From assembly GCF_001440405.1 (NCBI RefSeq), contig NZ_LLXX01000059.1, positions 274 through 46,477 of the forward strand: DNA of 46,204 nt, written 5' to 3'. The number at the start of each line of letters is the position of its first letter. Positions within the stretch are counted from its first letter, which is position 1. The position numbers and the translations under genes are program-made. Source of the stretch: Bradyrhizobium valentinum. Lineage in GTDB: Bacteria; Pseudomonadota; Alphaproteobacteria; Rhizobiales; Xanthobacteraceae. This document shows positions 24,663-33,585 of the stretch, piece by piece. The notes beneath the pieces are model-generated. The model had not been told where the DNA came from. It did not search any database and saw only the letters and a list, made by a program, of their open reading frames with translations.

Positions 24663-25832
24663 TCAATGCGCACTGAAGGTGAGGCCGGCGCGCTGCTCCA
24701 AGCGCTTGCGCAACGCCGGACCCATCAGCGCGCCCGGCGTCCAGGCGCCACCCTCGCCCTGCACGTCGCGCACGAGGCAGAGAGCGCTCTCGGCGATCAT
24801 CTTGCTCGTCGAGCCGTAGCCCGGATCGCGGTCGCCCGTGACTACCGCCTCGACCCGTCCGCCATCCGGCAACTCGCCCCGGAAGAGGATGTCGTAGAAG
24901 CCCTTCTCGCGCTCTTCCCGAGAAGGACCTCCGCCGGGTTTGAGACCGCCAGTCCGGAACAAGGAAACCATCGTGGTGAGCGCCTCCGTCGCCACGCCGG
25001 CGATTTCCCCAAAACCCGGGGCGACCATCATCTCGTCGTAAACGAAGTCCGCGCCGTAGGGATGACCCAACAGGAGATTCGTGCGGTGCACGTTCTTGGT
25101 GTTGATCGGCGCCATTGGGAAAGGCACGAGCCATACATTCAGGCTCGGGTCGTATTCGGGGACAAGGCCCGACGGCTGAGATGGCCCGGTGAATCCCGGG
25201 GTCAGCGCGAAGGGATCGCTCAGCAGCCGGATCAGGGCGGGGTCGCGTGCGGCAGCGGCCAATGTCGCCTGAGCGCTCGCCGCGGTGCCGCCAGACATGC
25301 CGCCTTTCACCTTGCGCAGCCGGGCCTTGACCCGCCGCGCGGGGCGTCCGAATTTCTCGCGCGCCTTCTCCTGCAACGTGAGCACGCCGAGATCGAACGG
25401 GATTGAATCGAAGCCGCAGGAGAAGACGATGCGCGCGCCGGTCCGTTTCGCCTCTTCGTGATGGGCGTCGATCATGCGCCGCATCCAAGCCGGTTCGCCG
25501 CACAGATCGACATAGCCAGTGCCCGTCGCCGCGCAGGCCGCCACAAGCTCGGGACCGTGGAGCTGATAGGGTCCGACCGTCGTGATAATCACGGCCGCAC
25601 GTTCGCACATCGAACGCAGGCTGGCCGGCTCGGCGGCATCCGCCTTCACCAAAGGCAAATCGCCTGATGCGCCGATGTCGGCACGCACCTTCTGGAGCTT
25701 GGCGGTCGAGCGTCCAGCGATCGCCCAGGACGGAGCATCATCGCCGCGATAGGATGTCGCCAGATATTCGGCGATCAGACGGCCGGTGTAACCCGTCGCG
25801 CCATAGACGATGATGTCGAAGTCCCGCTTCAC
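24663..25832 (-). CDS. Saccharopine dehydrogenase-like (trans-acting enoyl reductase type) oxidoreductase
   Basis: A 389-residue NAD(P)-binding protein. The N-terminal Rossmann fold reads IIVYGATGYTGRLIAEYLA, followed by AGRSTAKLQKVRADIG, ITTVGPYQLHGPELVAACAATGTGYVDLCGE and FSCGFDSIPFDLG. This is the pattern of proteins annotated as saccharopine dehydrogenase NADP-binding domain or mycobacterial trans-acting enoyl reductase. The GTG start at 25832 is supported by GAGGAGG. No lysine-biosynthesis genes are nearby, so a lipid or polyketide reductase role is more likely than lysine metabolism. Confidence 0.88.
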   Translation of the reverse strand: MKRDFDIIVYGATGYTGRLIAEYLATSYRGDDAPSWAIAGRSTAKLQKVRADIGASGDLPLVKADAAEPASLRSMCERAAVIITTVGPYQLHGPELVAACAATGTGYVDLCGEPAWMRRMIDAHHEEAKRTGARIVFSCGFDSIPFDLGVLTLQEKAREKFGRPARRVKARLRKVKGGMSGGTAASAQATLAAAARDPALIRLLSDPFALTPGFTGPSQPSGLVPEYDPSLNVWLVPFPMAPINTKNVHRTNLLLGHPYGADFVYDEMMVAPGFGEIAGVATEALTTMVSLFRTGGLKPGGGPSREEREKGFYDILFRGELPDGGRVEAVVTGDRDPGYGSTSKMIAESALCLVRDVQGEGGAWTPGALMGPALRKRLEQRAGLTFSAH

Positions 25833-26288
25833 GGCGTTGGTCCTCCTCGAGATCCGGAAGAGCTATCTTCAGACCGCGTGCAATCGCAGGACACGGGAAC
25901 ACTCAGCACGAGCAGCAAGTGCCATTTGAGGGGCCGCCGCTTCGTTGAACCGTCCCATCGCGTTTGACGGAGGATACCACAGTTCCTGCCTTGGGGCGCG
26001 CAACGTCCGGCTGGGCTCAAAAAAGGACATCGGACCCGAGAGGGGACTGGTCTGCTTTACCCTCAAGAACGGACATCAGCTTTGGCGGTTACGGTGTCTG
26101 CTTTGTGCCAGGACCCGACATACCGCTTAGGCAAACACAGCGGCAAGACTCTCGCTCAATATGAAGGCCCCGCTCGGCTTCGGCCGCAGCGGGGCCGGTC
26201 TAGGGGTGGTCTCATGGTGCCAAGGAGGCTCGCTTCCAGACACGATAGTGATGGATACCACCGGTTTGCAGATTAGAGTTGGTATGCT
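25833..26288. other. 456-bp non-coding gap
   Basis: No credible ORF or tRNA. It includes stretches (about 26010-26125) with repeated GGACAT and GTCTGCTTT-like words that look like degenerate copies of a dispersed intergenic sequence. Further resolution is not possible by eye. Confidence 0.45.
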
Positions 26289-26753
26289 TCACTGTGTCTT
26301 CTTGCGGGGATCATCAGCCGGGTTGATGTAGTCGATGCCACCTGGGCCGATGAACTGAACTTGGAGGATCCCCTCCTCGTTTCCCGTCCAAACATAGTGA
26401 GCGTGCTTCGCCGGCAGCGCCTGCAAGGCACCCGCCTTCATCACCTCGCCTTTCGTAGAGTCAAACTGTTCGCCCATGCCAAAGCCGACGCTACCGCTGA
26501 TCACGGTGACGGTCTCGGCATAGGGATGGGTGTGTGGCGGAACTTTATAATTGGGCGGAAGCTTGACGCGCTGGACCACCACGCTGCCAGCTTTCGTTGG
26601 ATCGCCTACCAGGACCGCGATTTGGCCGCCCTTCGGAATGTTCGGACTGTCCTTCCATGTCAGCGCATCTGGTTTGACCATGGTCACGGCATCTTGCGCC
26701 AGTGCCGAACCCGCCAGTGCGATTAAGGCTGCCAAGGTCAGAAGCTTTTTCAT
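26289..26753 (-). CDS. Secreted cupin-domain protein
   Basis: A 154-residue protein: signal peptide to about residue 20 (MKKLLTLAALIALAGSALAQ), then a single cupin barrel. Metal-ligand positions are visible in PPHTHPYAETVTVISGSVGFGMGE (HxH...E) and the second motif histidines in LPAKHAHYVW. ATG at 26753 follows AAGGAG. The protein probably binds a metal in the periplasm; similar ChrR-like and anti-sigma-associated cupins exist, but no partner gene is adjacent. Confidence 0.86.
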   Translation of the reverse strand: MKKLLTLAALIALAGSALAQDAVTMVKPDALTWKDSPNIPKGGQIAVLVGDPTKAGSVVVQRVKLPPNYKVPPHTHPYAETVTVISGSVGFGMGEQFDSTKGEVMKAGALQALPAKHAHYVWTGNEEGILQVQFIGPGGIDYINPADDPRKKTQ

Positions 26754-27189
26754 GAGGTTCTCCTTACATGGTTGCTCCATTTTTCAGAGTGCTATTGCTT
26801 GCCGACGGCACGATTGCTGCCCAATCCCCCAGGAAGGATTTCGGCACGTCCCGCTTCAGGGCAGTTTGAGATAGTCTACTCGACGCCGCCGAGCCACGAA
26901 AGGGACCCAATGACTTGCCCGCGTGGACTCTCAACAAAGCGATGTCGGGTCAGGGTCATTTCGCGTCGGTTTGGCCGCATACCGACGACTTCCGCTCTAT
27001 CCCTATAAACAGACATCGTTACCGTGCGTCGGCATGTCTCAAATGCCAACAACGGACCTTCAGGCACCGTTCGACGCGACGCCGCGGCCATAATACGGGC
27101 GAGATTCGGGGTGACGGTTGCGCATCCCCGACGAAAAAGAATCAAGACGAACAGCCGGGGAAAGAAGCCAGCAAAACTGGGAGGAAGCC
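26754..27189. other. 436-bp gap with degenerate repeat sequence
   Basis: Divergent promoters for the cupin and the hydrolase must lie here. Around 26895-27000 the sequence contains GGGTCATTTCGCGTCGG, nearly the same as GGGTCATTCGCGTCG near 29790 in another gap. This fits remnants of a dispersed repeat. No gene is recognised. Confidence 0.45.
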
Positions 27190-28098
27190 ATGGTCCGCTT
27201 ATCGGTCCTTGCCTCTTTGCTGCTGAGCCTTGTAATCCCGTCCAGCGCAACGTCTGCCCCATTGGCCAAGGAGGTCGAGATCAATGGCGTGCGGCTGCCA
27301 TATGTAGAGCAAGGCTCTGGGGAACCCGTGGTCTTCGTTCATGGGGTACCCTCCGACCTTCGCTCTTGGGAGCCGGTCAGGGAGAGCATCGCCAAGAAGT
27401 ATCGATTCATCGCCTACACCCAGCGATATTTCGGGACAGGGCCGTGGCCCGACGATGGGAAAAACTTGAGCGTTGCGACCCTAGCGGACGACCTTGCCAA
27501 GTTCATCGCGACGCTCAATGCGGGGCCTGTTCATCTCGTCGGCTGGTCCTACGGCGGCCAGGTTATCACGACTGCAGCAGTGAAGAATCCCTCATTGGTC
27601 CGCAGCCTCATTCTGTATGAGGCGAGTGTCGCTTCGATGCTGCCGACTGACAGCGCGGAAGGGAAAGCGGCGCGCGAGGACCGCGCCAAAATGCTTGCCC
27701 CGGTTATCGCAGCGGCCAAGGCAGGTGACGCTGTTCAGGCTGCCAAGCTACTACAGGAGGCTGTGTTCCAACTCCCGCCCGGCGAGTTCGACCGCTTCCC
27801 GCAGGACCGGCAGACTCGCGTGCTGGACAATGCGAGGACCCTGCCGCTGGTGTTTGCAGCTCCGCCACCGCCGGTTATCACCTGTGACATGCTGAAAAGT
27901 TTCGCCCGGCCGACGCTGGTCATGCGCGGGGAGAAGACGCAAGCCTTCTATACGCTGATCGCTGAGGCGATAGGCAAGTGCGTGCCGGGTGCCCAGTTGG
28001 TCGTTCTTCCGAATGTCAACCATGACGGGCCGGTTCGTGATCCGGCAGCCTTCAGCGCTGCCGTTCTCGACTTCCTATCGAAGCATCCAGGACTCTGA
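27190..28098 (+). CDS. Exported alpha/beta hydrolase
   Basis: A 302-residue alpha/beta-hydrolase-fold enzyme with an N-terminal signal peptide (MVRLSVLASLLLSLVIPSSATSA). The oxyanion-hole motif is VVFVHGVPSD, the nucleophile elbow GWSYGG gives Ser120, and the catalytic His is about residue 278 in NVNHDGP. The acid residue is less clear (perhaps in MRGEKTQAF). ATG at 27190 has GGGAGGAAG just upstream. Likely an esterase or epoxide/haloalkane-like hydrolase in the periplasm; the substrate is unknown. A second exported hydrolase lies 512 bp downstream on the same strand. Confidence 0.88.
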   Translation: MVRLSVLASLLLSLVIPSSATSAPLAKEVEINGVRLPYVEQGSGEPVVFVHGVPSDLRSWEPVRESIAKKYRFIAYTQRYFGTGPWPDDGKNLSVATLADDLAKFIATLNAGPVHLVGWSYGGQVITTAAVKNPSLVRSLILYEASVASMLPTDSAEGKAAREDRAKMLAPVIAAAKAGDAVQAAKLLQEAVFQLPPGEFDRFPQDRQTRVLDNARTLPLVFAAPPPPVITCDMLKSFARPTLVMRGEKTQAFYTLIAEAIGKCVPGAQLVVLPNVNHDGPVRDPAAFSAAVLDFLSKHPGL

Positions 28099-28610
28099 TC
28101 TCGTACACCGATGCGGCGAAGCGCACGAAGTCAATATTGACAAGTCGTGCGCTGCGTCCATCGCTTCCTCTTGCCGTTCACGAGCGTTGAACGCTCGTAG
28201 GGTGTGTCGGCGTATGCCGACGATGTGATCGACCGCACTCCTCAACGATGCATCGAAGCGAAGTCCGTTCCGGGTCAATCGCTACCGAATTGGGCTGCCC
28301 GCACGAAGTCCGATTTACGCCCGTTAGCGACCGGATAGCGGACAGCTAGTATTGGCGGCTTCGTGGCAAGAGCCGACTTAGCGCTGTTTGCTGCCGGTCG
28401 AGGAATGCCATCGCGAGATTTGGGCAGACATACTGCCTTGTAACGCACCCAAACCTGACGGAGGGTTAATCGGTTCCGACATGACTCGACGGTCTGCGCG
28501 TGATCGCGCGGCAGAGTGAAGGTAAATCGCCTGCACTTGCGGCCATAGGGGCCGCGGCTTCGCGGACGAACATCGACCGCCAAACTTCTCCGTCATTGGA
28601 GGCTAGAGCG
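28099..28610. other. 512-bp gap between the two hydrolase genes
   Basis: Apart from the two palindromes at 28180-28221 I find no supported gene. The remaining sequence has the appearance of degraded intergenic material, with short frames that lack ribosome-binding sites. Confidence 0.5.
28180..28221. terminator. Two consecutive palindromes after the first hydrolase
   Basis: ACGAGCGTT-G-AACGCTCGT at 28180-28198 is a 19-base hyphenated palindrome with 9-bp arms. It is followed by GTCGGC/GCCGAC arms around four bases at about 28206-28221. They lie about 80-120 bp after the hydrolase stop without a T-run. A transcription stop or regulatory site are both possible. Confidence 0.4.
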
Positions 28611-29660
28611 ATGTCTTACAGAGCACAAATCGTCACGTTGCTGACGGCCGCGGCTTTGACCACGTTCGCAGCGTTCTCATCCGGCAGAGCGGCCGATCAG
28701 ACTCCGAAACTCTTGACCGAGCACCTCATGATTGACGCTGTCGATCCTGGGATAAAGCTGTACGTGAGAAACAAGCGCCCGGAGGGCATGACGCAATTTA
28801 CAGCACAAAAAACGCTGCTGTTTGTCCATGGTGCGACCTCGCCGGGCGAGGCGACATTCGATTTTCCGCTCGAAGGACTATCCTGGATGGAACACATCGC
28901 CCAGCGCGGCTGGGATGTGTATCTGGTGGATGTGCGCGGCTACGGTCGATCGACGCGGCCGCCGGAAATGGATCAGCCGGCCGCCAGTAATCCTCCCATC
29001 GTCACGACCGATGTCGCGGTGAGGGATGTCGGCTCCGCCATCGCTTTCATCATGCAGCGGCGAGGCGTCTCCAAGCTCAGTCTCGTCGGCTGGTCATGGG
29101 GGGCAGTCATCGCCGGTGCTTACACGGCCGACCACAACGACAAGGTCGACAACCTCGTGCTCTATGCGCCTGTATGGCTGCAAGCCCCGCCGCCCGCGCA
29201 AACTGCGCCCCCTCCGTTGGGCGCCTACGTTGCTGCCCCGCCCACGCGGGAGCGCCTGCAAGCCGGCGCACCTGATGATCGAAAGCGCGACTTGATACCG
29301 GAGTTCGAGGCGTGGGCGGCGGCCGCCATCGCCTCCGATCCCGTCGGCTCCAAACAGACCCCTCCGGTGCTCCGGAGCCCGGCCGGCGTATTTCAGGACA
29401 ACAGGAATTACTGGCAGGCAGGCAAGCCATATTATGATCCGGCGCAGATCAAGGTCCCTACGCTGGTGATCGTCGCGGAGTGGGATGGGCTCGCCCCTCC
29501 GGAGGGCGCGCAAGCCGTTTTCCGCAAACTACCGAGCGGCCCAGACAAGCGGCTTGTCATGCTTGGCGAGGGGACCCATTTGCTTATGCTGGAGAAGAAT
29601 CGGATCCAACTTTTCCATGAGGTGCAACTCTTCCTCGATAGGGCGCGTCTGACAAACTGA
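28611..29660 (+). CDS. Exported alpha/beta hydrolase (second)
   Basis: A 349-residue hydrolase with a signal peptide ending near FSSGRAADQ. Motifs: oxyanion hole LLFVHGATSPG, strand YLVDVRGYGRSTRP, nucleophile elbow GWSWGA (Ser162), acid Asp292 in VAEWDGLAPPEG and His323 in LGEGTHLLMLE, a complete triad. ATG at 28611 with GGAGG about nine bases upstream; the frame is open further upstream but without export-like sequence. It is not a close duplicate of the upstream hydrolase, since the lid regions differ (here Pro-rich APPPAQTAPPPLGAYVAAPP). Confidence 0.88.
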   Translation: MSYRAQIVTLLTAAALTTFAAFSSGRAADQTPKLLTEHLMIDAVDPGIKLYVRNKRPEGMTQFTAQKTLLFVHGATSPGEATFDFPLEGLSWMEHIAQRGWDVYLVDVRGYGRSTRPPEMDQPAASNPPIVTTDVAVRDVGSAIAFIMQRRGVSKLSLVGWSWGAVIAGAYTADHNDKVDNLVLYAPVWLQAPPPAQTAPPPLGAYVAAPPTRERLQAGAPDDRKRDLIPEFEAWAAAAIASDPVGSKQTPPVLRSPAGVFQDNRNYWQAGKPYYDPAQIKVPTLVIVAEWDGLAPPEGAQAVFRKLPSGPDKRLVMLGEGTHLLMLEKNRIQLFHEVQLFLDRARLTN

Positions 29661-30080
29661 AAGCTCTTCGCCCTCTTCGCGGAGCAGTGCCGCCATTTCG
29701 ATCACGACGGTCGTGCGCGTCATTGGGTGCCGGCTACTTGGCAATGCGCCCTTTAAGAAGTTGCGCTGAGAAGCGCCGAGAGTCCGGTTTGGGTCATTCG
29801 CGTCGATCCCGACGGCGCCCAGCACGTCCCCTTTAGCGCCGCCAACGGACATCAACCCCCCATGACCGCGTAAAGGTGCCAGGGTCGGCCATCCAGATGG
29901 TTTACCGAAGCGGTCGGCAAACGGCCCAAAGCAATTGCTTGACCATTATCAAGCGGCCGGCAGGAACTCACATCCCGATCCAGCTACTTGTACGCGACCG
30001 CACCGCTCGACAGGCCCGCCAGTGAGAGGAATCTTGAAGTCTCGGAATTCGGCCTGCGGGACGCATAATGCGTTCCACGA
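29661..30080. other. 420-bp gap
   Basis: Contains the second copy of the GGGTCATT-CGCGTCG word (about 29785-29805) and otherwise no recognisable gene or structure. Confidence 0.45.
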
Positions 30081-30287
30081 TCACCGATCAAGGTTGGGGA
30101 CCCATTCCTCTGCGGTTGAGTCCCAATGATGGGTATCGTCGAAGTGTTTCCAGAGCGGCCGCCTTGGTTTGCTCTCACCCTTCTGCCGTTTTGCATTCAG
30201 TGCGCTGAGTTGGACGACGAGCGCCCCAGCCATCATCACCCATTCGCGAGCGTTATATCGGGAGTTCCATTTGATTGCCGCGAGCAT
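30081..30287 (-). CDS. Small unknown protein
   Basis: A 68-residue ORF not recognised as any family. The start ATG at 30287 has a near-perfect GAAGGAGG site seven bases upstream, the main reason to accept it. The sequence has a short hydrophobic stretch (WVMMAGALVVQLSAL) in residues about 16-30, then a basic segment (NAKRQKGESKPRRPLWKHF) and a Trp/Asp-rich end. It could be a small single-span membrane protein. It stands alone in a long gap. Confidence 0.45.
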   Translation of the reverse strand: MLAAIKWNSRYNAREWVMMAGALVVQLSALNAKRQKGESKPRRPLWKHFDDTHHWDSTAEEWVPNLDR

Positions 30288-30601
30288 CGGATGCCTCCTT
30301 CAAAGTAAGAAGCCTTCGCCATCTTAGCCCGGCCAAGAACACAGTGATGTAAAGTACTTCACAGTCAGCCTTACATCTTCGACATAGCCGCGGGCGATCC
30401 TATCAGGGAATGCGTCTGGCGGGGCTGCCGGAGGGCGGAGTGCCCCAGATCATGTCCTCTCTATACAATGACCGGACATCATCGACGAGGTCGGGTGGGT
30501 CCGAAAAGTGCCAGAAGTAGACCTCAGCACGAAGCCAGTCGGTTGCCTTGGTGGATCGACTGAACGCAGCAAACGCGATTGCCGGCCTGGAGCTTCCCAA
30601 A
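30288..30601. other. 314-bp gap
   Basis: Between the small ORF and the AraC-family gene. One leftward frame spans much of it but has no ribosome-binding site or known domain, so I do not call a gene. Confidence 0.4.
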
Positions 30602-31612
30602 CTACGGTTGCTTCCGAAGCTGCTGCGCTTGACCTCTCAGCGTCTCCGAAGGACTTTCCCCAAAATACGTGCGGTACGTGATCGAGAACCGGCCCATGTG
30701 GGTGAACCCCGTGCTCATGGCAATCTCGGTGACATTCGCTTCCGGATCAGCCCGCAGCAAGGCCTGGCGAGCTTGCCTCAAGCGGGCGTTCCGCAGGTAG
30801 CGCATCGGCGAGACGCCCTTGAAATCCCTGAAGTGCATAAAGAGTGTTCGGCCCGCAACCCCAGTCGCCGAAACGAGGTCGGCCACTGTGACCGCCTGAT
30901 CGAGGTGGGCTTCGATGTAGTCGACCGCGCGCCTTACGTCACGCGGCGCAATCGGCCTCTCGAGGCGTCGCAGCGCGTTGCTGTAATTGTGCGGATGCGA
31001 CAGCAGCAGTGCGGTAATAATGAACTGCTCGAACTGGCTCATCGTCGCCGGGCTCCAGAGCACCGATCCCGTCTGTTCCAGGTCCGCGACGGCCATCATC
31101 ACGTAGCGTGCCAGACTGCGGCCGTACCCGGCGGCGAGGTCGACGGTGGGCGCAAAGTCGAGGGGAGCGGTTGGTGCCTCGCCGAGCAGGGCGGCAAGCT
31201 GACCTGTAAGGCTGGATTTCGTCAAATACAGTTGGATGCGGCTGCTATCGGCCTCCGATACCAGCCGACATCTCTCGCGCGTCGGCGAGATGATCGTGGC
31301 AAGGTTCGGATTGCAAACGACGTTGTCACGGCCAATGGTGGCTTCAAGTTGCCCGCGAAGCGGCAGGTGGATCCAGGTGTCCGTGCGGGCGGGGCTCGGA
31401 GACAGGACAACCGATGCGCCGCCGTATTGCACGTAGCCCATGTAGAAGCCCGGCGTATAAACGCCGTTGAGGCGCGCATCGAGCTGGCGGGCCTGCCGCC
31501 CTGCGATGTCGAAGCGGTAGCCTTTCGCGCGCAGGAACGCACCGGTCTCTTCCACATTGCGGCTGCGGAAGATGGGCATCTGCTCCAGAAGCGGCGCTGT
31601 GCCAGGCTGCAT
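30602..31612 (-). CDS. AraC family transcriptional regulator
   Basis: A 336-residue regulator. The N-terminal two-thirds match the AraC-binding-like cupin domain seen in NphR/FeaR-type regulators (DTWIHLPLRGQLEATIG, CNPNLATIISPTRE). The C-terminal 100 residues contain both helix-turn-helix units (VTVADLVSATGVAGRTLFMHFRDFKGVSPMRYLRNARLRQAR and VTEIAMSTGFTHMGRFSITYRTYFGESPSE, given as key parts). ATG at 31612 has GGAGG; an ATG 17 codons upstream is the alternative. Divergent from the metallo-hydrolase and DUF1326 genes, which it probably controls. Confidence 0.9.
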   Translation of the reverse strand: MQPGTAPLLEQMPIFRSRNVEETGAFLRAKGYRFDIAGRQARQLDARLNGVYTPGFYMGYVQYGGASVVLSPSPARTDTWIHLPLRGQLEATIGRDNVVCNPNLATIISPTRERCRLVSEADSSRIQLYLTKSSLTGQLAALLGEAPTAPLDFAPTVDLAAGYGRSLARYVMMAVADLEQTGSVLWSPATMSQFEQFIITALLLSHPHNYSNALRRLERPIAPRDVRRAVDYIEAHLDQAVTVADLVSATGVAGRTLFMHFRDFKGVSPMRYLRNARLRQARQALLRADPEANVTEIAMSTGFTHMGRFSITYRTYFGESPSETLRGQAQQLRKQP

Positions 31613-31681
31613 GCTCGCCTCCGTGTTGATCGAGCATACCACGCATACCGGGGGCATGGGCATCGGGGCCGGGAAATGTTC

Positions 31682-31713
31682 CGATCATTCTTGCAGTTTC
31701 TGGATAATGATCG
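31682..31713. promoter_or_regulatory. Inverted repeat between AraC gene and metallo-hydrolase
   Basis: CGATCATT (31682-31689) and AATGATCG (31706-31713) are exact reverse complements separated by 16 bases, so their centres are about two helical turns apart. It lies in the 251-bp divergent gap, 70 bp before the regulator start. A candidate operator for the AraC-type protein, although AraC family sites are often direct repeats. Confidence 0.4.
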
Positions 31714-31863
31714 TTGGTTCCCGGAAGGCGATTTCCACGTTTTACGCGCTTTCCGGATAGAGCCTCGCGGCACCCGGATATCCAGCACCCAAATGCGCCA
31801 GTTAAGCTTCGCGCCCAACGGAGCGATGCCTATCGATGGGGGCCAATCAAGGAGGAAGCAGTC

Positions 31864-32829
31864 GTGACTGCAGGGCATGTTCACAGAATAGCTCGTCGCC
31901 AATTTCTGCGTGAATCGGCTGCAGCGGCTCTGGCCGCAGCTGCATGCGTGTCTTCGCTGCGACCGACAAGGGCAGCCGTCCATACGGTACCGGTCCACAA
32001 ATCAGGCAGCCTCGAGACTCTGGTCGTAAGCGACGGCCATTTCTTCCTTCCAGCGGGCTTCCTCGTGACGCCGGCCTCTCCGCCTGCCGAACGCGAAGCC
32101 GCCCTGAACGCCGCCGGACAAACCGGCGAACGGCTCCAGCTCGTGAACACTGTCGCGGTAATCCGTAGCCAGTCCGATGTGGTCCTGGTCGACACGGGCA
32201 CCGGCCCGCGCCACCAGCCCACGGCGGGAAAGCTTGCGGAGAACCTCGAAGCTGCCGGCATTCCACCGGCGGCCGTGACCAAGATCGTCCTGACCCACGG
32301 TCATCCCGACCACCTCTGGGGCATCCTCGACGCGAATGACAAACCGATCTATCCGAATGCGAGCTATTTCGTTTCGGCCGTCGAATGGAACCTTTGGGCT
32401 GACCCGGATGTGATGCGAAGGTTGCCGGCAGTCTTGGCAACCAGCGATCGCATCACCAATGGCGCCAAGAACCATTTCTCGCGCGTCAAGGACAAGATAA
32501 GGACGGTACGGGATGGCGATGAGATTGTCAGTGGCGTGCGGGTCATCGATACGCCAGGGCATACGCAGGGCCACATCTCGGTCGAAATCGCAGGTGGAGA
32601 TGGTCTCGTCGTCGTTGCGGACGCGCTTACGCACGCTGTGATCTCATTCCAGCATCCGTCGTGGCCGGTGCCAGTCGACCATGAACCCGATCGGGGCATC
32701 TCGACCCGCCTACGCCTGCTTGATCGACTCGTCGTTGACAAGCGCCGGCTGATCGGCGCTCACCTGCCGTTCCCTGGCACCGGCTTCGTAGAGCGCAAGG
32801 ATGGCGCCTATCGCTTCGTTCCGACTTGA
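31864..32829 (+). CDS. Tat-exported MBL-fold metallo-hydrolase
   Basis: A 321-residue metallo-beta-lactamase-fold enzyme. GTG start at 31864 with GGAGGAAGC upstream. The Tat signal RRQFLRESAAAALAAAACV leads to a mature start near RAAVH. The zinc motif is complete: LTHGHPDHLWG gives H145, H147, D149, H150, with VIDTPGHTQGH supplying the third histidine, VVVADALTH the bridging Asp and IGAHLPFP the last His. Class members include AHL lactonases, quorum-quenching enzymes and others; the substrate here is unknown. Paralogue of the gene at 40396-41355. Confidence 0.9.
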   Translation: MTAGHVHRIARRQFLRESAAAALAAAACVSSLRPTRAAVHTVPVHKSGSLETLVVSDGHFFLPAGFLVTPASPPAEREAALNAAGQTGERLQLVNTVAVIRSQSDVVLVDTGTGPRHQPTAGKLAENLEAAGIPPAAVTKIVLTHGHPDHLWGILDANDKPIYPNASYFVSAVEWNLWADPDVMRRLPAVLATSDRITNGAKNHFSRVKDKIRTVRDGDEIVSGVRVIDTPGHTQGHISVEIAGGDGLVVVADALTHAVISFQHPSWPVPVDHEPDRGISTRLRLLDRLVVDKRRLIGAHLPFPGTGFVERKDGAYRFVPT

Positions 32830-32880
32830 AGTTCGCGCAAAGCCGAATTGAGCGTGGTCGCTTTCGGGAGGCGCAGTGAG

Positions 32881-33549
32881 ATGGCTGATCAATGGCTATT
32901 CAAGAGCGAGACTTACGATAACTGCAATTGCGCCATGAATTGCGGTTGCCAGTTCAACTTGCCGAGCACCCATGGCTACTGCCAGTCGGCCTTTGTCGGC
33001 ACCGTCGTCGAAGGCCACTTCAACGATACGCCGCTCTCAGGCTTGAAGTGGGCGGCGCTGTACAAGTGGCCTGGCGAAATCAAGGACGGAAACGGCCGGC
33101 GCCAGATCGTCATCGACGAGCGTGCAGATGAAGCTCAACGGATCGCGCTTGAAGCGATCATCTCGGGCGAGGCATGCAAACCGTTGAGCAATCTTTTCGC
33201 CGTATTCGCGTCCACTTGCTCCGAATTTTACGAGACGTTGTTCCTGGCGATTAATCTCGATGCCAACTTGGAACTCAGAACGGCAAGGGTAGAGATACAA
33301 GGCGTCATGCGGAGCGCCGGCAGGCCGAAGATCGACGAGTTCACTGGGCAGCCATTCCACATTGCGCTGGCGCGTCCTAGTGGCAGTTTCGAGTTTACCT
33401 ACGCAGAAGTCGGGTTGGGTACCACCTCGGTCACAGGTGACATGGAAATGGCGTTCGAAGATTCATGGGCGCACTTTTGTGTTCACCACTTCAATCAGGA
33501 TGGCTTGGTCAGGCAAAGATCGCGGCTCACGGCATGGCTTGGCACATGA
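32881..33549 (+). CDS. DUF1326 domain-containing protein
   Basis: A 222-residue protein with the family opening ADQWLFKSETYDNCNCAMNCGCQFNLPS, rich in Cys (CNCAMNCGC), which could bind a metal or form disulfides. It continues with GHFNDTPLSGLKWAALYKWPG. ATG at 32881 lies 51 bp after the metallo-hydrolase stop, so it is in the same unit. DUF1326 proteins are often encoded beside a DUF2182 metal-related membrane protein, which is absent here. No signal peptide. Confidence 0.85.
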   Translation: MADQWLFKSETYDNCNCAMNCGCQFNLPSTHGYCQSAFVGTVVEGHFNDTPLSGLKWAALYKWPGEIKDGNGRRQIVIDERADEAQRIALEAIISGEACKPLSNLFAVFASTCSEFYETLFLAINLDANLELRTARVEIQGVMRSAGRPKIDEFTGQPFHIALARPSGSFEFTYAEVGLGTTSVTGDMEMAFEDSWAHFCVHHFNQDGLVRQRSRLTAWLGT

Positions 33550-33585
33550 CCCCGCGTTCCCGTGAATGACGTCGGTGCCGATGGC

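Noticed and set aside
28275..28583. Leftward 102-codon frame between the two hydrolases, considered as a transposase remnant
   Set aside because: No transposase motif and no terminal repeats; the translation is not similar to any family I know.
30403..30600. Leftward 65-codon frame before the AraC gene
   Set aside because: No ribosome-binding site and no recognisable domain; looks like a remnant in a non-coding gap.
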